A DNA stretch of 64,000 nt from Paraburkholderia unamae (GTDB lineage: Bacteria; Pseudomonadota; Gammaproteobacteria; Burkholderiales; Burkholderiaceae). Positions 43,590-52,383 of this stretch are shown here, piece after piece. The translations under genes and the position numbers were made by a program. The notes beneath the pieces were generated by a model. The model did no database searches and was not told where the DNA came from. It saw only the letters and a program-made list of their open reading frames with translations. The stretch spans positions 1-64,000 of the forward strand of contig NZ_QLSU01000025.1 of assembly GCF_003268775.1 (NCBI RefSeq), in the 5' to 3' direction. The first letter of the stretch is position 1; each line of letters begins with the position of its first letter.

Positions 43590-44675
43590 ATGAAGATGGG
43601 ACCTTTTAGCGAGAATGCCGGTGCCTCAAAGCCGGTCGAATACGTTGGTGGGGAACTGAGACAAATCGGTCTTGTTTTGTGCGACCGATTTTCACTGGCC
43701 GATACGGCCATCGTCGTCGAAGCTTTTCACGCGCTGAATACGACTATGGCGAGGTATGGCAAGCACGCCGTCCGGTACAACGTACGACTCCTCTCGGCGG
43801 CGGGTGGCAGGATGACCAGCGCGTCCTCGGTCTGCGTCTGGACAAATAGTGTCGAGAGTCACGTCGCTGCTGCTCCGTTACGGGCAATTATCTTTTCCGG
43901 CGGCAGCGGAATCCGTGATGCGCTGCGAAGCGATCCATTTCTAGGATGGCTGCATCGCGCGCAGGCGAGTTGCAAGCAGTTTCTCGCGATTGGCGAGAGC
44001 AGCGCTGTGCTCGCCCATCTGGGAAGCTTCAGGCGCGACATCGCGTTGGCAAGCTCGAACGGACGCTCCTTCATCAATGTTCAGTCTCAAGCGCTTCCCG
44101 CCGACAGTGCGATTTCCGCGGCGGTTGCCGTGATTGAACGCGAGCACGGTGAGGTGATTGCTGCGCAAATCGCGAAGTCCATTGATCCGGAGTTCGGCTC
44201 GGGTTTGACGGATGATATTCGTCGAGGCGTCGCGGCAACGCTTAGTCAACCCATTCAGGATGCGGCTCAGTGGATGTGCGCGAACGGCGACCGGGATATA
44301 TCACTCGACGAAGCTGCGCAAATTGCCGCCATGAGTGGGCGCAATTTCCTGCGACGGTTCAAGCTGGAAGTAGGCATGAAGCCGTCGGAGTATCTGCTGA
44401 AGGTCCGGCTCGACATGGCATGCCGGCTTCTCACACAAACACGGCTACCGGTCGAGAAGATTGCACGGCGGTGCGGGATAAACGGGGGAGGCAGGCTATC
44501 CAAACTTTTTCGCGAGCATTTACAGCTCACGCCAACCGAGTACCGCGCAGAGCGTTCGGATGTTCAGCGGGATAGAAAGCAATCCACTGAGGTCGAACGG
44601 CAGTCGAGCGCACCTTTCCTCGTGAGCGAGAATCCCCGCGAGTTTTCGGGTGTCCGTGGTGCTGGAGGGGAGTGA
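43590..44675 (+). CDS. GlxA-type AraC-family transcriptional regulator, paralogue 1
   Basis: A 361-residue regulator. Residues about 25-215 form a DJ-1/PfpI-like domain (QIGLVLCDRFSLADTAIVVEAFHA). Residues about 230-325 form the AraC double helix-turn-helix (IAAMSGRNFLRRFKLEVGMKP, then VEKIARRCGINGGGRLSKLF). The usual nucleophile-cysteine position of active DJ-1 enzymes reads AIGESSAVLAH, without cysteine, so the domain is likely a ligand sensor. It has a longer basic C-terminal tail than its paralogues. It is one of four related regulators in 8 kb. Two ATGs (43590 and 43596) are possible. Confidence 0.9.
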   Translation: MKMGPFSENAGASKPVEYVGGELRQIGLVLCDRFSLADTAIVVEAFHALNTTMARYGKHAVRYNVRLLSAAGGRMTSASSVCVWTNSVESHVAAAPLRAIIFSGGSGIRDALRSDPFLGWLHRAQASCKQFLAIGESSAVLAHLGSFRRDIALASSNGRSFINVQSQALPADSAISAAVAVIEREHGEVIAAQIAKSIDPEFGSGLTDDIRRGVAATLSQPIQDAAQWMCANGDRDISLDEAAQIAAMSGRNFLRRFKLEVGMKPSEYLLKVRLDMACRLLTQTRLPVEKIARRCGINGGGRLSKLFREHLQLTPTEYRAERSDVQRDRKQSTEVERQSSAPFLVSENPREFSGVRGAGGE

Positions 44676-44790
44676 GATGTTTAACAGGCGGACGTGATCA
44701 TTCGCCAAAGGCGAGGCGCGTTCGTTCCGCCCGCGAGAGCGGTTCGCGCGGCAACATCAGTCAGGTAGACACGGCACTGAACTTACGCAT

Positions 44791-44820
44791 CTTCACGGGG
44801 CACTTCGGCCGCCCGTGAAG
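44791..44820. terminator. Convergent hairpin between two GlxA-type genes
   Basis: CTTCACGGG (44791-44799) pairs perfectly with CCCGTGAAG (44812-44820). It sits between convergent genes and lacks a long T tract, so it may terminate both transcripts. Confidence 0.5.
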
Positions 44821-44837
44821 CGACTCTTTGCGTCGAG

Positions 44838-45872
44838 CTAGTTGATATTTCGCTTCTCACGATATTCGGTTGGCGTCAGCGAAAAGTGCTTGCGGAAAAG
44901 CTTTGAAAGCGAACCCCCTCCACTCAATCCGCAGCGCCGGGCAATCTTTTCAACCGGCAAATCGGTCTCAACCAATAGCTGACAGCACAGCTCCAATCTG
45001 GAGTACATAAGATACTCCGATGGAGTCACCCCAATTTCAATCTTGAAGCGACGCAGGAAGTTGCGTTCACTCATTGCCGCAATTTGTGCGGCGTCTGCAA
45101 TCGCGACGGATTTCCCGCCGTTTTCCTCAATCCATCGCGCAGACTCGAGTATGCGCTCGCTTGCGCTTTTCGATGCACGTTCGCGCACCGCCGACATCAA
45201 GCCAACCTCCTGGCGACCGGGCAGCGTGATGTCGGTAATCGCTCTAGGGATGGCCGCGCCAAGGTCTTGCTTGATCAACTGTAGCGCGCGCTGGACCGGC
45301 CCATTGAACGGTTCGATATGGGCGTGCGGGGGCCTGCGTGCAATGCCGTGGTCGACGTTTCCACCAGTGGGCCAATGACTCGGTTGACCTGAAACGCCCG
45401 CGATAGTCAGCAATACCTTCGAGTCCGCCATCGGGATCAAATTCGCGGCCTGGCTGCTGACGAACCGGATGCGCTCCAGGAGCGTCGCGTTGCCAGACAG
45501 TGCGCTGTTTCCAGGTCCGGCGATGAACAAGGCGTCGATAGGCTCCACTTCGCGGGTCTGAGCGAGCGGTTCGGTCCAGATGGATACCGCCGAGGAACTC
45601 TCAAGGCGGCCGCCCTCAAGCGACTTCAGCTGGACGTCGTAGAACGGCGCCGTCCCTCCCACACCATGGGGTGAGGAACTGCGATTGGCTGCATGGAATA
45701 CCTCAAGGACTGTCGCAACCTCGGGCAGGCGGAATCCGGAGAAGAGAAGAAAAATTATCTTTTTTCTTAACCTCGGAACTAGAACTTCGCCTGTGCGGCC
45801 ACTGCGAGCAATACTGTGACTAACGAAATTCACCATCGCGCACCCCGATATTGGACCTATTTCGGCTTTCAT
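44838..45872 (-). CDS. GlxA-type AraC-family transcriptional regulator, paralogue 2
   Basis: A 344-residue regulator with a DJ-1-like N-terminal domain (IIFLLFSGFRLPEVATVLEVFHAA) and a C-terminal AraC domain (IAAMSERNFLRRFKIEIGVTPSEYL, VEKIARRCGLSGGGSLSKLFRKHFS). The nucleophile region reads PMADSKVLLTIAGV, so the enzymatic cysteine is missing. The DNA-binding part is very close to those at 43590, 46370 and 50490, suggesting overlapping target sites. The start could instead be the ATG at 45836, which has GGGGTG upstream. Convergent with paralogue 1. Confidence 0.9.
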   Translation of the reverse strand: MKAEIGPISGCAMVNFVSHSIARSGRTGEVLVPRLRKKIIFLLFSGFRLPEVATVLEVFHAANRSSSPHGVGGTAPFYDVQLKSLEGGRLESSSAVSIWTEPLAQTREVEPIDALFIAGPGNSALSGNATLLERIRFVSSQAANLIPMADSKVLLTIAGVSGQPSHWPTGGNVDHGIARRPPHAHIEPFNGPVQRALQLIKQDLGAAIPRAITDITLPGRQEVGLMSAVRERASKSASERILESARWIEENGGKSVAIADAAQIAAMSERNFLRRFKIEIGVTPSEYLMYSRLELCCQLLVETDLPVEKIARRCGLSGGGSLSKLFRKHFSLTPTEYREKRNIN

Positions 45873-46369
45873 TGAACCGAATTCGTCGAAGGCACTATCG
45901 TACCTAACTTACAGTCATTTTCCGCCATCAGTGGCGAAATAGTTACAAGTCTTGTCGGACCAGAGCTAACCAGCCAAAAGCGTAAGACTTTTTTATCTAG
46001 AAAACACATTTAAATACAATGCGTTATCGATTAATTCGTGAAAAATCTGGAAGATTTTCCGGTATTTCTTACCGCCCGGAAGCTAACTAGCCTCCTTCGA
46101 TTCAATTTCGGTCATCACACAGTGGCTTTCTATGTTTTGATCCGGTTACGTTATTCTTTGCGATCAGTCTTTTGAATTATGCTTACCACATATTTCCGGT
46201 TGCAAGCAAATTTACCCACTTTCGGGGCCTTGGCCCAAAAGCGCGGTTAATTACCTTGGCTGCTTGTGGAAAGCTGAGTGTGGTCCTGTTTACGATAGCT
46301 CGCAGTGGGACCGCTTCCATATGCCCACTTGTGAGCGCGTCGTCGCCGACAGTCGATCGGTGGGCCCGC
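45873..46369. other. Intergenic region between regulator paralogues 2 and 3
   Basis: About 500 AT-leaning bases with no supported gene. A short palindrome, CGCCA-tcag-TGGCG (45923-45936), lies about 50-90 bases upstream of paralogue 2 and could be its operator. Confidence 0.35.
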
Positions 46370-47377
46370 CTAGGCCTTCTGCTGGCCGGTGCCCCGTTCA
46401 CGTTGGCGGAATTCGGAAGGGGTGAGAGAGAATCGCCGGCGAAAGATCTTGGCGAGTCGATCCCCATTCGTCCAGCCGCACCTTTTAGCGATTTTGTCGA
46501 TCGAGAGCTCGGTCTCTGCGAGCATGCGGGAGGTCAAATCCAGTCGAGCTTGCAGCAGGTACTCGGATGGCGTGACGCCCATCTCCTGCTTGAAGCATCG
46601 AAGGAAATTGCGTTCGCTCATTGCCGAGACGTTCACCGCATCGCTCACGGAGATCGGCCGGTCACAGTTCTCTTTGAGCCAGCGTGCAGACGCGCGTACC
46701 TTTTCGATTGCCGTGTCAGCTCTCGCGTCGGCAATTAGAGGCGTAAGCGTCGCAAAACCGTTTGCCGAGAGCTTGCGTGAGATGTCCTTGACTGCTTCCT
46801 GGCCGAGATCCCAACCGACCAGCATAAGGGCCGTCTTCGTCGGCTCGTAACGATTTGCCCTATTGCTTGGCGCTTTCGCCTGAGACGGATCGGTATTCGA
46901 TTGAAGCAAGCTGCTGCGGTAAGAGTCGGGACGGAGCTGCATCGTGTCGATTAGCGCCGCTGCTTTGCCAATGCCGGAAACGATTTTCGTCGACGGTACG
47001 ACCACGCGAAGCCATTGGCGAACGCGCTCGTCGCGCGTCACTTCGGTCAGGTCGCCGCCGTCCGCGATAAACAGTGCATCAAAGCCAAGGTTCTTCGTGG
47101 CGTCGCATTCTTGTGTCCACACGTTGACTGAGGACGAGCACTCTACGTCGCCACCCTGTGTGGAGTAAAACTTGACGTCATACAGCAATCCGTCGTCGCG
47201 TTGCCGTTCCGCAATCTCATTCGCGAGGTGAAAGATCTCCGGAACCACGCCGATCGAGAGTAGCGAAAAGCCCTTGTAGAGCAGCACGCCGATTCTTCTC
47301 GTCGTTCCGGATCGCGGCCATCCTGCGCCAGAAACGGCATTTCCCCGCTCAGCACCCCCGGCACCGATGTCGCCCAT
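46370..47377 (-). CDS. GlxA-type AraC-family transcriptional regulator, paralogue 3
   Basis: A 335-residue regulator from the ATG at 47377, which follows GAGGGGTGAAG. The DJ-1-like domain (IGVLLYKGFSLLSIGVVPEIFHLA) lacks the catalytic cysteine (VSGIGKAAALIDTM). The AraC domain has VSAMSERNFLRCFKQEMGVTPSEYL and IDKIAKRCGWTNGDRLAKIFRRRFS. It is the most divergent of the four paralogues in the second helix-turn-helix. An open extension to 47461 has no family similarity. It is divergent from the RmlC-like gene. Confidence 0.9.
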   Translation of the reverse strand: MGDIGAGGAERGNAVSGAGWPRSGTTRRIGVLLYKGFSLLSIGVVPEIFHLANEIAERQRDDGLLYDVKFYSTQGGDVECSSSVNVWTQECDATKNLGFDALFIADGGDLTEVTRDERVRQWLRVVVPSTKIVSGIGKAAALIDTMQLRPDSYRSSLLQSNTDPSQAKAPSNRANRYEPTKTALMLVGWDLGQEAVKDISRKLSANGFATLTPLIADARADTAIEKVRASARWLKENCDRPISVSDAVNVSAMSERNFLRCFKQEMGVTPSEYLLQARLDLTSRMLAETELSIDKIAKRCGWTNGDRLAKIFRRRFSLTPSEFRQRERGTGQQKA

Positions 47378-47741
47378 CTTCACCCCTCTTCTATTATCGA
47401 GTACTTGATATTGGTATGGCTTGTGACGCTGAATCGACCTCTTTTCAATGCGACGCATCATACATGAGCTACTAAATTGTCCGGATGCTTGACCGATTAA
47501 ACCAATATCTTGTCGGTTTAAAGCACATGCACTAGAACGGGTTCAATCCGACATCAACTTCGGCTACTCCCGGGATAGCGAATTTTGTAACGTCATTGAC
47601 GCAATTGAATCGCTTTGGCGGAAGCGGATAATGTTTTGTCCGGTATGAAACAGGTAAGTCGTCGGAGTTCGTGACATAGTCGGGGAGAAATTGGATAAGT
47701 TAAGAGTCGCAAAAAGCACCCGGAACACACAGAGATAAAGA
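47378..47741. other. Divergent promoter region of paralogue 3 and the RmlC-like gene
   Basis: About 360 bases. It carries an inverted repeat TTAAACC-N11-GGTTTAA (47497-47521) and the second copy of the 22-base element (47590-47612). Both are candidate regulator-binding sites. Confidence 0.4.
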
Positions 47742-48290
47742 ATGTCCTTTCGCCTTGGGAATACCGCTCTTCGTGACGTTAAAGTATTTGAGCCGCAGAT
47801 CGAAGCTCGATCAACAGGCGCGTTTTTCAGGAGCTTTGATCAGGACTGGTTCAATGCGAACGTCTCCCGAGGCTACCTGTTCACCCATGACGAGCAGGCG
47901 GTTTGCCCGCGCAATGCGTTGGTCGGCCTGACCTACCAGGTTCAAAATCCGCGCGGGATCGTTTTGAGAGTGCTGTCTGGAGAAGTATTCGCCGTGGCGC
48001 TCGATCTGCGTCGTATGTCGATCACCTTTGGGCGATGGACTGGCGAGCCTCTCTCCGCATCGAACTGTCGCCAGCTCTGGGTACCACCTGGATTCGCGCA
48101 CGGGTACATTGTTCGATCAGAGGTCGCGGAGGTACTCTCAAAGGCGTCGTCGCCGCGCCTGGCCGATTCCGAACGCACAATCTGCTGGGATGACGCGGAT
48201 CTCAACATCGATTGGGGTGTTGCTGCATCGCCCATCATTGACAGGAAGCAGCGCAACTGCGTCGATTTCAATGTTGCCGAGTACTTTTAG
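47742..48290 (+). CDS. Degenerate dTDP-4-dehydrorhamnose 3,5-epimerase homologue (RmlC-like)
   Basis: A 182-residue cupin clearly related to RmlC: VLRVLSGEVFAVALDLRR, TFGRWTGEPLSASNCRQLWVPPGFAHGY and ICWDDADLNIDW match the family. Key active-site residues are gone. The catalytic His in the family's LRGLHYQ is Thr64 here (LVGLTYQ), the nearby Arg is Val61, and the tyrosine region (YKTTDYY) reads SKASSPR. It is therefore unlikely to be an epimerase and may bind a nucleotide-sugar or act in a new role. No other rhamnose genes are near. It is intact, without frameshifts. Confidence 0.8.
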   Translation: MSFRLGNTALRDVKVFEPQIEARSTGAFFRSFDQDWFNANVSRGYLFTHDEQAVCPRNALVGLTYQVQNPRGIVLRVLSGEVFAVALDLRRMSITFGRWTGEPLSASNCRQLWVPPGFAHGYIVRSEVAEVLSKASSPRLADSERTICWDDADLNIDWGVAASPIIDRKQRNCVDFNVAEYF

Positions 48291-48370
48291 GCGGGAACTG
48301 ACTGCCAATTCATAAGGTATCAATCGATTGTCGTTTTCCAAAATATTCAACCATTCAACGCTGAGCCGCA

Positions 48371-48763
48371 TCAGCAAGCATCTTGATAAATTGCGAAAAT
48401 ATCTTCTAATTTAATTAGCGAATTTTCAGAAAATCGCATCGAAATTTTCGATTCACGAATTAAGTAAGCACCGAAAATATCGTGATTTATGACCATGTTG
48501 GCCGGGATCTCCAGGGAGACCTCCTCCCGAAGCCGTTCCGACCATGCGCCGCCACAGTTCAATACTCCGCGAACCGTGGTTTCTAAACAAGCTATGCAAT
48601 TGGTTGATCGGACGACGATCGCCGCCAAACGTTGGTCAATTCCAGCATCGCAAGAGATCTGATCCATGTTCGGCGCTGCACTCACATACAATTCAGACGA
48701 GAACGCAAGCGCAAGCGTAGGCAAGCAAAGATCTTTCTGATTGTCGAGCGGTGACACGTTCAC
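48371..48763 (-). CDS. Hypothetical protein, 130 residues
   Basis: Not recognised. It begins at a GTG with AAAGAG upstream and contains several cysteines (CLPTL, QISCD, CIACLET, LNCGG). No signal peptide or membrane helix is clear. The coding frame is plausible but unproven. It is convergent with the RmlC-like gene and divergent from the next small gene. Confidence 0.45.
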   Translation of the reverse strand: MNVSPLDNQKDLCLPTLALAFSSELYVSAAPNMDQISCDAGIDQRLAAIVVRSTNCIACLETTVRGVLNCGGAWSERLREEVSLEIPANMVINHDIFGAYLIRESKISMRFSENSLIKLEDIFAIYQDAC

Positions 48764-48790
48764 GCTGTTTCAATACTCTTTCACTCATCC

Positions 48791-49153
48791 ATGACTACAT
48801 GCTCTCCGGGAATGGGCCATACAATCGATTTCGCGGCAATCGTCGACCCAGCGCCGCGAGCGAGTATGGATGCACGCCCGGAAGGTGCGGGCGATTCGCA
48901 GTCCGATAAATTCAGCGCTGTCGAAGTCGCTTGCGTGGCGCTGTTCGAGCGCTGGTGTGCCAGGCGTAACGTGATCCCGCTTGCGTATCTAATGCACGTC
49001 TGGCCGATCCCCAAGCCAACAGACCTGGATATTCGGCAACTTGGCGGCTCGATGACTGAGTTGTTGCGCGGCCACGCAAGCGCGCTCGACGTAGAGGACA
49101 AGAAGTTGATTAAAAGGACGCTCTTGTCGGTTCAAGCCGCGCTTCACGTTTAA
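48791..49153 (+). CDS. Hypothetical protein, about 120 residues
   Basis: Not recognised. The C-terminal two thirds look protein-like: FERWCARRNVIPLAYLMHVWP, then a helical end (LDVEDKKLIKRTLLSVQAALHV). The N-terminal 25 residues are doubtful, and MDARPEG (48866) is an alternative start. No signal peptide. It lies in the regulator-rich stretch with no obvious operon partner. Confidence 0.5.
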   Translation: MTTCSPGMGHTIDFAAIVDPAPRASMDARPEGAGDSQSDKFSAVEVACVALFERWCARRNVIPLAYLMHVWPIPKPTDLDIRQLGGSMTELLRGHASALDVEDKKLIKRTLLSVQAALHV

Positions 49154-49324
49154 CGCCAGCGATGCTGTACTGGAAACACGCGAGCGGCGCTTTACTTGCG
49201 CCAGGTTCCGCGCAGCGCCTTCGCGCGTTTCAAAGCGACACGCTATTGAAAGTCGCCGGAAATAGAGGATCACTGATCAACCCGCTCACCCGAAAATTGC
49301 GCTACATCGGGGCGACCCAACACC

Positions 49325-49648
49325 ATGGAAATTTCAGACAACGATTCCTTTTTTTGCTTCCGTCTTCCCGAAGTTGAATCCGACGATTCGCTTTATATGG
49401 CTCACTTTTCGCGAGATCTCTACGTTTTGCTTTCTCGCATGGACGCACAGGAGATGGTAGTCGCCTTCGAGATACCGAGGGTCAAAGTGGCGAAGAGCCG
49501 CCGGCTGTCGACCGAAGCACTCGTGAGAACCGCGATTGGACAGGGGATCAGAGACGGCGTGTTTGCATCGGCCGGTAGCGCGTGGCTGGAGTTCGACCTG
49601 GACTCGCCGACGTGGGCCGGTGATCTTCAGGTAAGCGACCTTCAATAA
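49325..49648 (+). CDS. Hypothetical protein, 107 residues
   Basis: Not recognised. An acidic protein (MEISDNDSFF, LPEVESDDSL) with a central basic segment (RVKVAKSRRLSTEALVRTAIGQG) and an acidic end. GGGGCGA lies 9 bases before the ATG. No membrane or export signal. It is about 170 bases downstream of another small unknown gene on the same strand. Confidence 0.5.
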   Translation: MEISDNDSFFCFRLPEVESDDSLYMAHFSRDLYVLLSRMDAQEMVVAFEIPRVKVAKSRRLSTEALVRTAIGQGIRDGVFASAGSAWLEFDLDSPTWAGDLQVSDLQ

Positions 49649-49695
49649 CCACCACGGCTATGTTCGAGGCCAATGCGCGGTGATGCGGCGAGGGA

Positions 49696-50094
49696 TCACA
49701 TCATCTGGCTGATTGCCGTACGTGCCGCGTAGTACGGACCGTTGCCAAGCGCGTGCAAAGGCGCGAGGGATTCCCCCTCGGAGAGCGGCTTGGTCACGTG
49801 AACGTCCGCTCCGCACTCCAGGCCTGAATTGATCACGCCACATGCTGTTTGTGGCGACGTGAACAGTACGATCGGCCCCACGAATTCGCGACGAGCAAGG
49901 TATCGCAGCGTCTCATAGCGTCCGCGGTCGGGCTCACTCCAATCCAGCAGAAACAGATCGATGGATACGTCTTCGAGCAGGCGCCGCAGCCCTTCGTCAC
50001 TCCTCGTTCCAAAACAAAGGTGGCCTGCGGAAGAAAGTATTTGAAGCGTACGGTCAAGCTCGCCAACGTCTGGCTCAAGGATTGCAATTTTCAT
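49696..50094 (-). CDS. Stand-alone response-regulator receiver domain protein, paralogue A
   Basis: A 132-residue CheY-like receiver with no output domain. Asp51 (FLLDW) matches the phosphoacceptor, Thr79 (LFTSP) the switch threonine and Lys102 (VTKPL) the conserved lysine. The N-terminal acidic pair is Glu7 and Asp9. The start at MKIAILE is chosen because the fold begins there. It is about 60% similar by eye to the protein at 52384, and the two flank the fourth GlxA-type regulator. No histidine kinase gene is near, so its partner is unknown. Confidence 0.8.
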   Translation of the reverse strand: MKIAILEPDVGELDRTLQILSSAGHLCFGTRSDEGLRRLLEDVSIDLFLLDWSEPDRGRYETLRYLARREFVGPIVLFTSPQTACGVINSGLECGADVHVTKPLSEGESLAPLHALGNGPYYAARTAISQMM

Positions 50095-50489
50095 AGTGGA
50101 AGTCGATAGCCGGTGCAACTCGTGGGTTGTCGAAAGGGGCCATCCTGGTGCGATGCACTGTCCCGGAATAATCCGGGACGGATCAGCCGAACCGAACCAC
50201 TGGCGTCTTTCACCGGAAATCACACGGCAGCGCTTGATGAAACGTTGCCGGGGGACTCACAAGACAGGCTCCCGATCCCAACCACGACGCATAAGATATG
50301 CGAAATCCATCGAAGCCGGTACGTCAATGTATACGTAATTTCCGCCACATTGCAGGCACCGGCGGGTGTATTGATCCCTTCTGCCCCATGCGAGCGTCTC
50401 GCGTTTCGGGTTACATGGCGCGAGGAACCAGCGAATCCGGCATTCCTGTTGCGGCGCTCTACCGGCCGCGCAATGGCGCCGAGGCGATA
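50095..50489. other. Intergenic region upstream of receiver paralogue A
   Basis: About 395 bases with no supported gene. It holds a perfect hairpin, GTCCCGG-aataat-CCGGGAC (50160-50179), about 65 bases upstream of the receiver start. Confidence 0.35.
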
Positions 50490-51497
50490 TTAGTCGTTGG
50501 TGTGACGGCGCCGGGCGCGATATTCCGTAGGTGTCGCGCAAAGGTGTTTGCGAAACAGTTTCGCCAACCGGCCGCCGCTGCCCAGCCCGCAGCGCCGCGC
50601 GATCTTGTCCACGGGTAGATCGGTTTCGACCAGCAGGCGGCAACTCATGTCGATGCGCACATGGAGCAGGTAATCCGAGGGCGTGACGCCCATTTCGATC
50701 TTGAAGCGGCGCAGAAAATTGCGTTCACTCATGGCGGCGATCTGCGCTGCGTCGTCAATCGTCACCGGGCGATCGCCATTCGCTTCCAGCCAGTTTGCGG
50801 ATGCCTGGATGCGCTCGCTCACGCCGCCGGAGAGCGTCGTGCGGATCGCCGCGGTGAAGCCGTTTCGTTGTCGGCGCGGCATGGCGTGGCCCGCCACTTC
50901 GCGCGCAAGCGCGCTTCCGAGGTCTCGCTCGATGAGCGCGAGCGCCTCTCGCAACGGGCCCGTGGCCATGTCCGCGAAGTCGGTTGCGGTAATGCGGTCC
51001 TGGCCTGTGCTGGCCTGCATCGCGCAATCCAGCCGGCTGGCTGAGCGTTCGATGCCCGCCGCGTCGAGCAATGCCTCGCCTTCCCCGATCGGGATCACGA
51101 CCTCACAGCGCAAGCCTTCGAGGCGCAGCCAATGAAGCAGGCGCTCATCGTAAAGCAGGTGTCGCGGCACAAGCCCGCCGGCGACGAACAAGGTGTGAAA
51201 TCCGCCCGCATGGCGTCGATCCTCGACGCTGTTCGTCCACACGGACACCGAGGACGAGCTTTCGACACGCCCGCCGGCCAGCGACAGCAGGGAAATCTCA
51301 TAACCGGTACGCCCATCGTCGGCGTAGTCCAACTGCGACAGCGCATTGGCCGACTGAAATAGCTCGAGTACGGTGGCCAGTTCGGAAAGCGAGAATCCAC
51401 CGCAGAGGAGAACCCCAATTGGCCTGACCGCATCCGGGTCAGGCAAGGCGCAACACTCCGCGACGCGATTTCGTTGACCGCCACCTCCGCACTCCAT
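50490..51497 (-). CDS. GlxA-type AraC-family transcriptional regulator, paralogue 4
   Basis: A 335-residue regulator. The DJ-1-like domain (IGVLLCGGFSLSELATVLELFQSA) has PIGEGEALLDAAGI at the nucleophile position, so no catalytic cysteine. The AraC domain is close to those of paralogues 1 and 2 (IAAMSERNFLRRFKIEMGVTP and VDKIARRCGLGSGGRLAKLFRKH). Higher GC than its paralogues suggests a different history or better adaptation. It lies between the two receiver-only paralogues on the same strand, and GGGGGG precedes the ATG. Confidence 0.9.
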   Translation of the reverse strand: MECGGGGQRNRVAECCALPDPDAVRPIGVLLCGGFSLSELATVLELFQSANALSQLDYADDGRTGYEISLLSLAGGRVESSSSVSVWTNSVEDRRHAGGFHTLFVAGGLVPRHLLYDERLLHWLRLEGLRCEVVIPIGEGEALLDAAGIERSASRLDCAMQASTGQDRITATDFADMATGPLREALALIERDLGSALAREVAGHAMPRRQRNGFTAAIRTTLSGGVSERIQASANWLEANGDRPVTIDDAAQIAAMSERNFLRRFKIEMGVTPSDYLLHVRIDMSCRLLVETDLPVDKIARRCGLGSGGRLAKLFRKHLCATPTEYRARRRHTND

Positions 51498-52383
51498 CAG
51501 TACCCCCCGCTATTCAATAGTCGCATTAGCTTGCGTTAAGTCGAATTGGTAATCCAAGCCAATGTCACAGCAGAAAACACCACACGTTCGTGAGGTGACT
51601 GGCAGCAATCGCCGCATGTTGACCGCACTGCTCAAATTTTCGAAATTATTTATCGATCTATTTCGAACCGAGACGAGATCATAAGCAATAAATATACGAT
51701 TCGCCACTATTTCTCAATATCTTCAGAGAAATGTGGTCTAGCCAACTGTCAACGTGTCGGAACGCCACAAATGCGAGAATTGACCGGAGCCCGCAATGTG
51801 ACCGTGGAGTGAAGTGATCGTTGAAAAATGTCATTCAACGGTCAATAGAAAAATCACGGCTAATTCCCTCGAAAAAGCGCATTGCCGGCATTTACATCAC
51901 CGAAAGCGGCTCTCGGTCGATAGACAACTTCTGTTTCCCAATGGGTCAGCACGTATCAGAAATTCGCGCCCAGAAATATGCATTCTGAATGCATAAACCC
52001 GGTGGAGAAATCCCCAGTATCACGAATATCCATAGCCACGCCTCGCGGGCGCCAGAGAGTGCGGTTGCCGTGGTCATCGTTCAATGGCAACGCCGCTTGC
52101 ACGCGCCAATCCGCTGCTACGGCAGTGACAGGCGTTCGGGCGCGAGACTGCAAACGGCGCTGTAGGTGACGTTCGGGAGAGATACCGCCCAGGTGGAGGG
52201 AAAGATTACGCCAGCCGCCAGAATGCGCCCGGCGCCGCCCGCAAGGTCAGCGGGCGATGGATGCGGTCATCCAAGGGAAGTCGGCAATGGTGGCTGAGAC
52301 CACGGCCGACGCGCGACCTCATCGCGGAAGGCGTTCGGGCGGCGCGGCGCGGGGGCCGTGCTCCATCACCGAGCGCCTTTCTC
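51498..52383. other. Long intergenic region without a supported gene
   Basis: About 890 bases between regulator paralogue 4 and receiver paralogue B. Short open frames occur on both strands, but none has a ribosome site and recognisable protein. Part near the left is AT-rich and likely holds promoter elements. Confidence 0.4.

Noticed and set aside
46172..46738. A 188-codon rightward frame
   Set aside because: Most of it is antisense to the AraC domain of GlxA paralogue 3.
49162..49377. A 71-codon rightward frame between two small unknown genes
   Set aside because: It overlaps the better-supported frame at 49325 and has no ribosome site.
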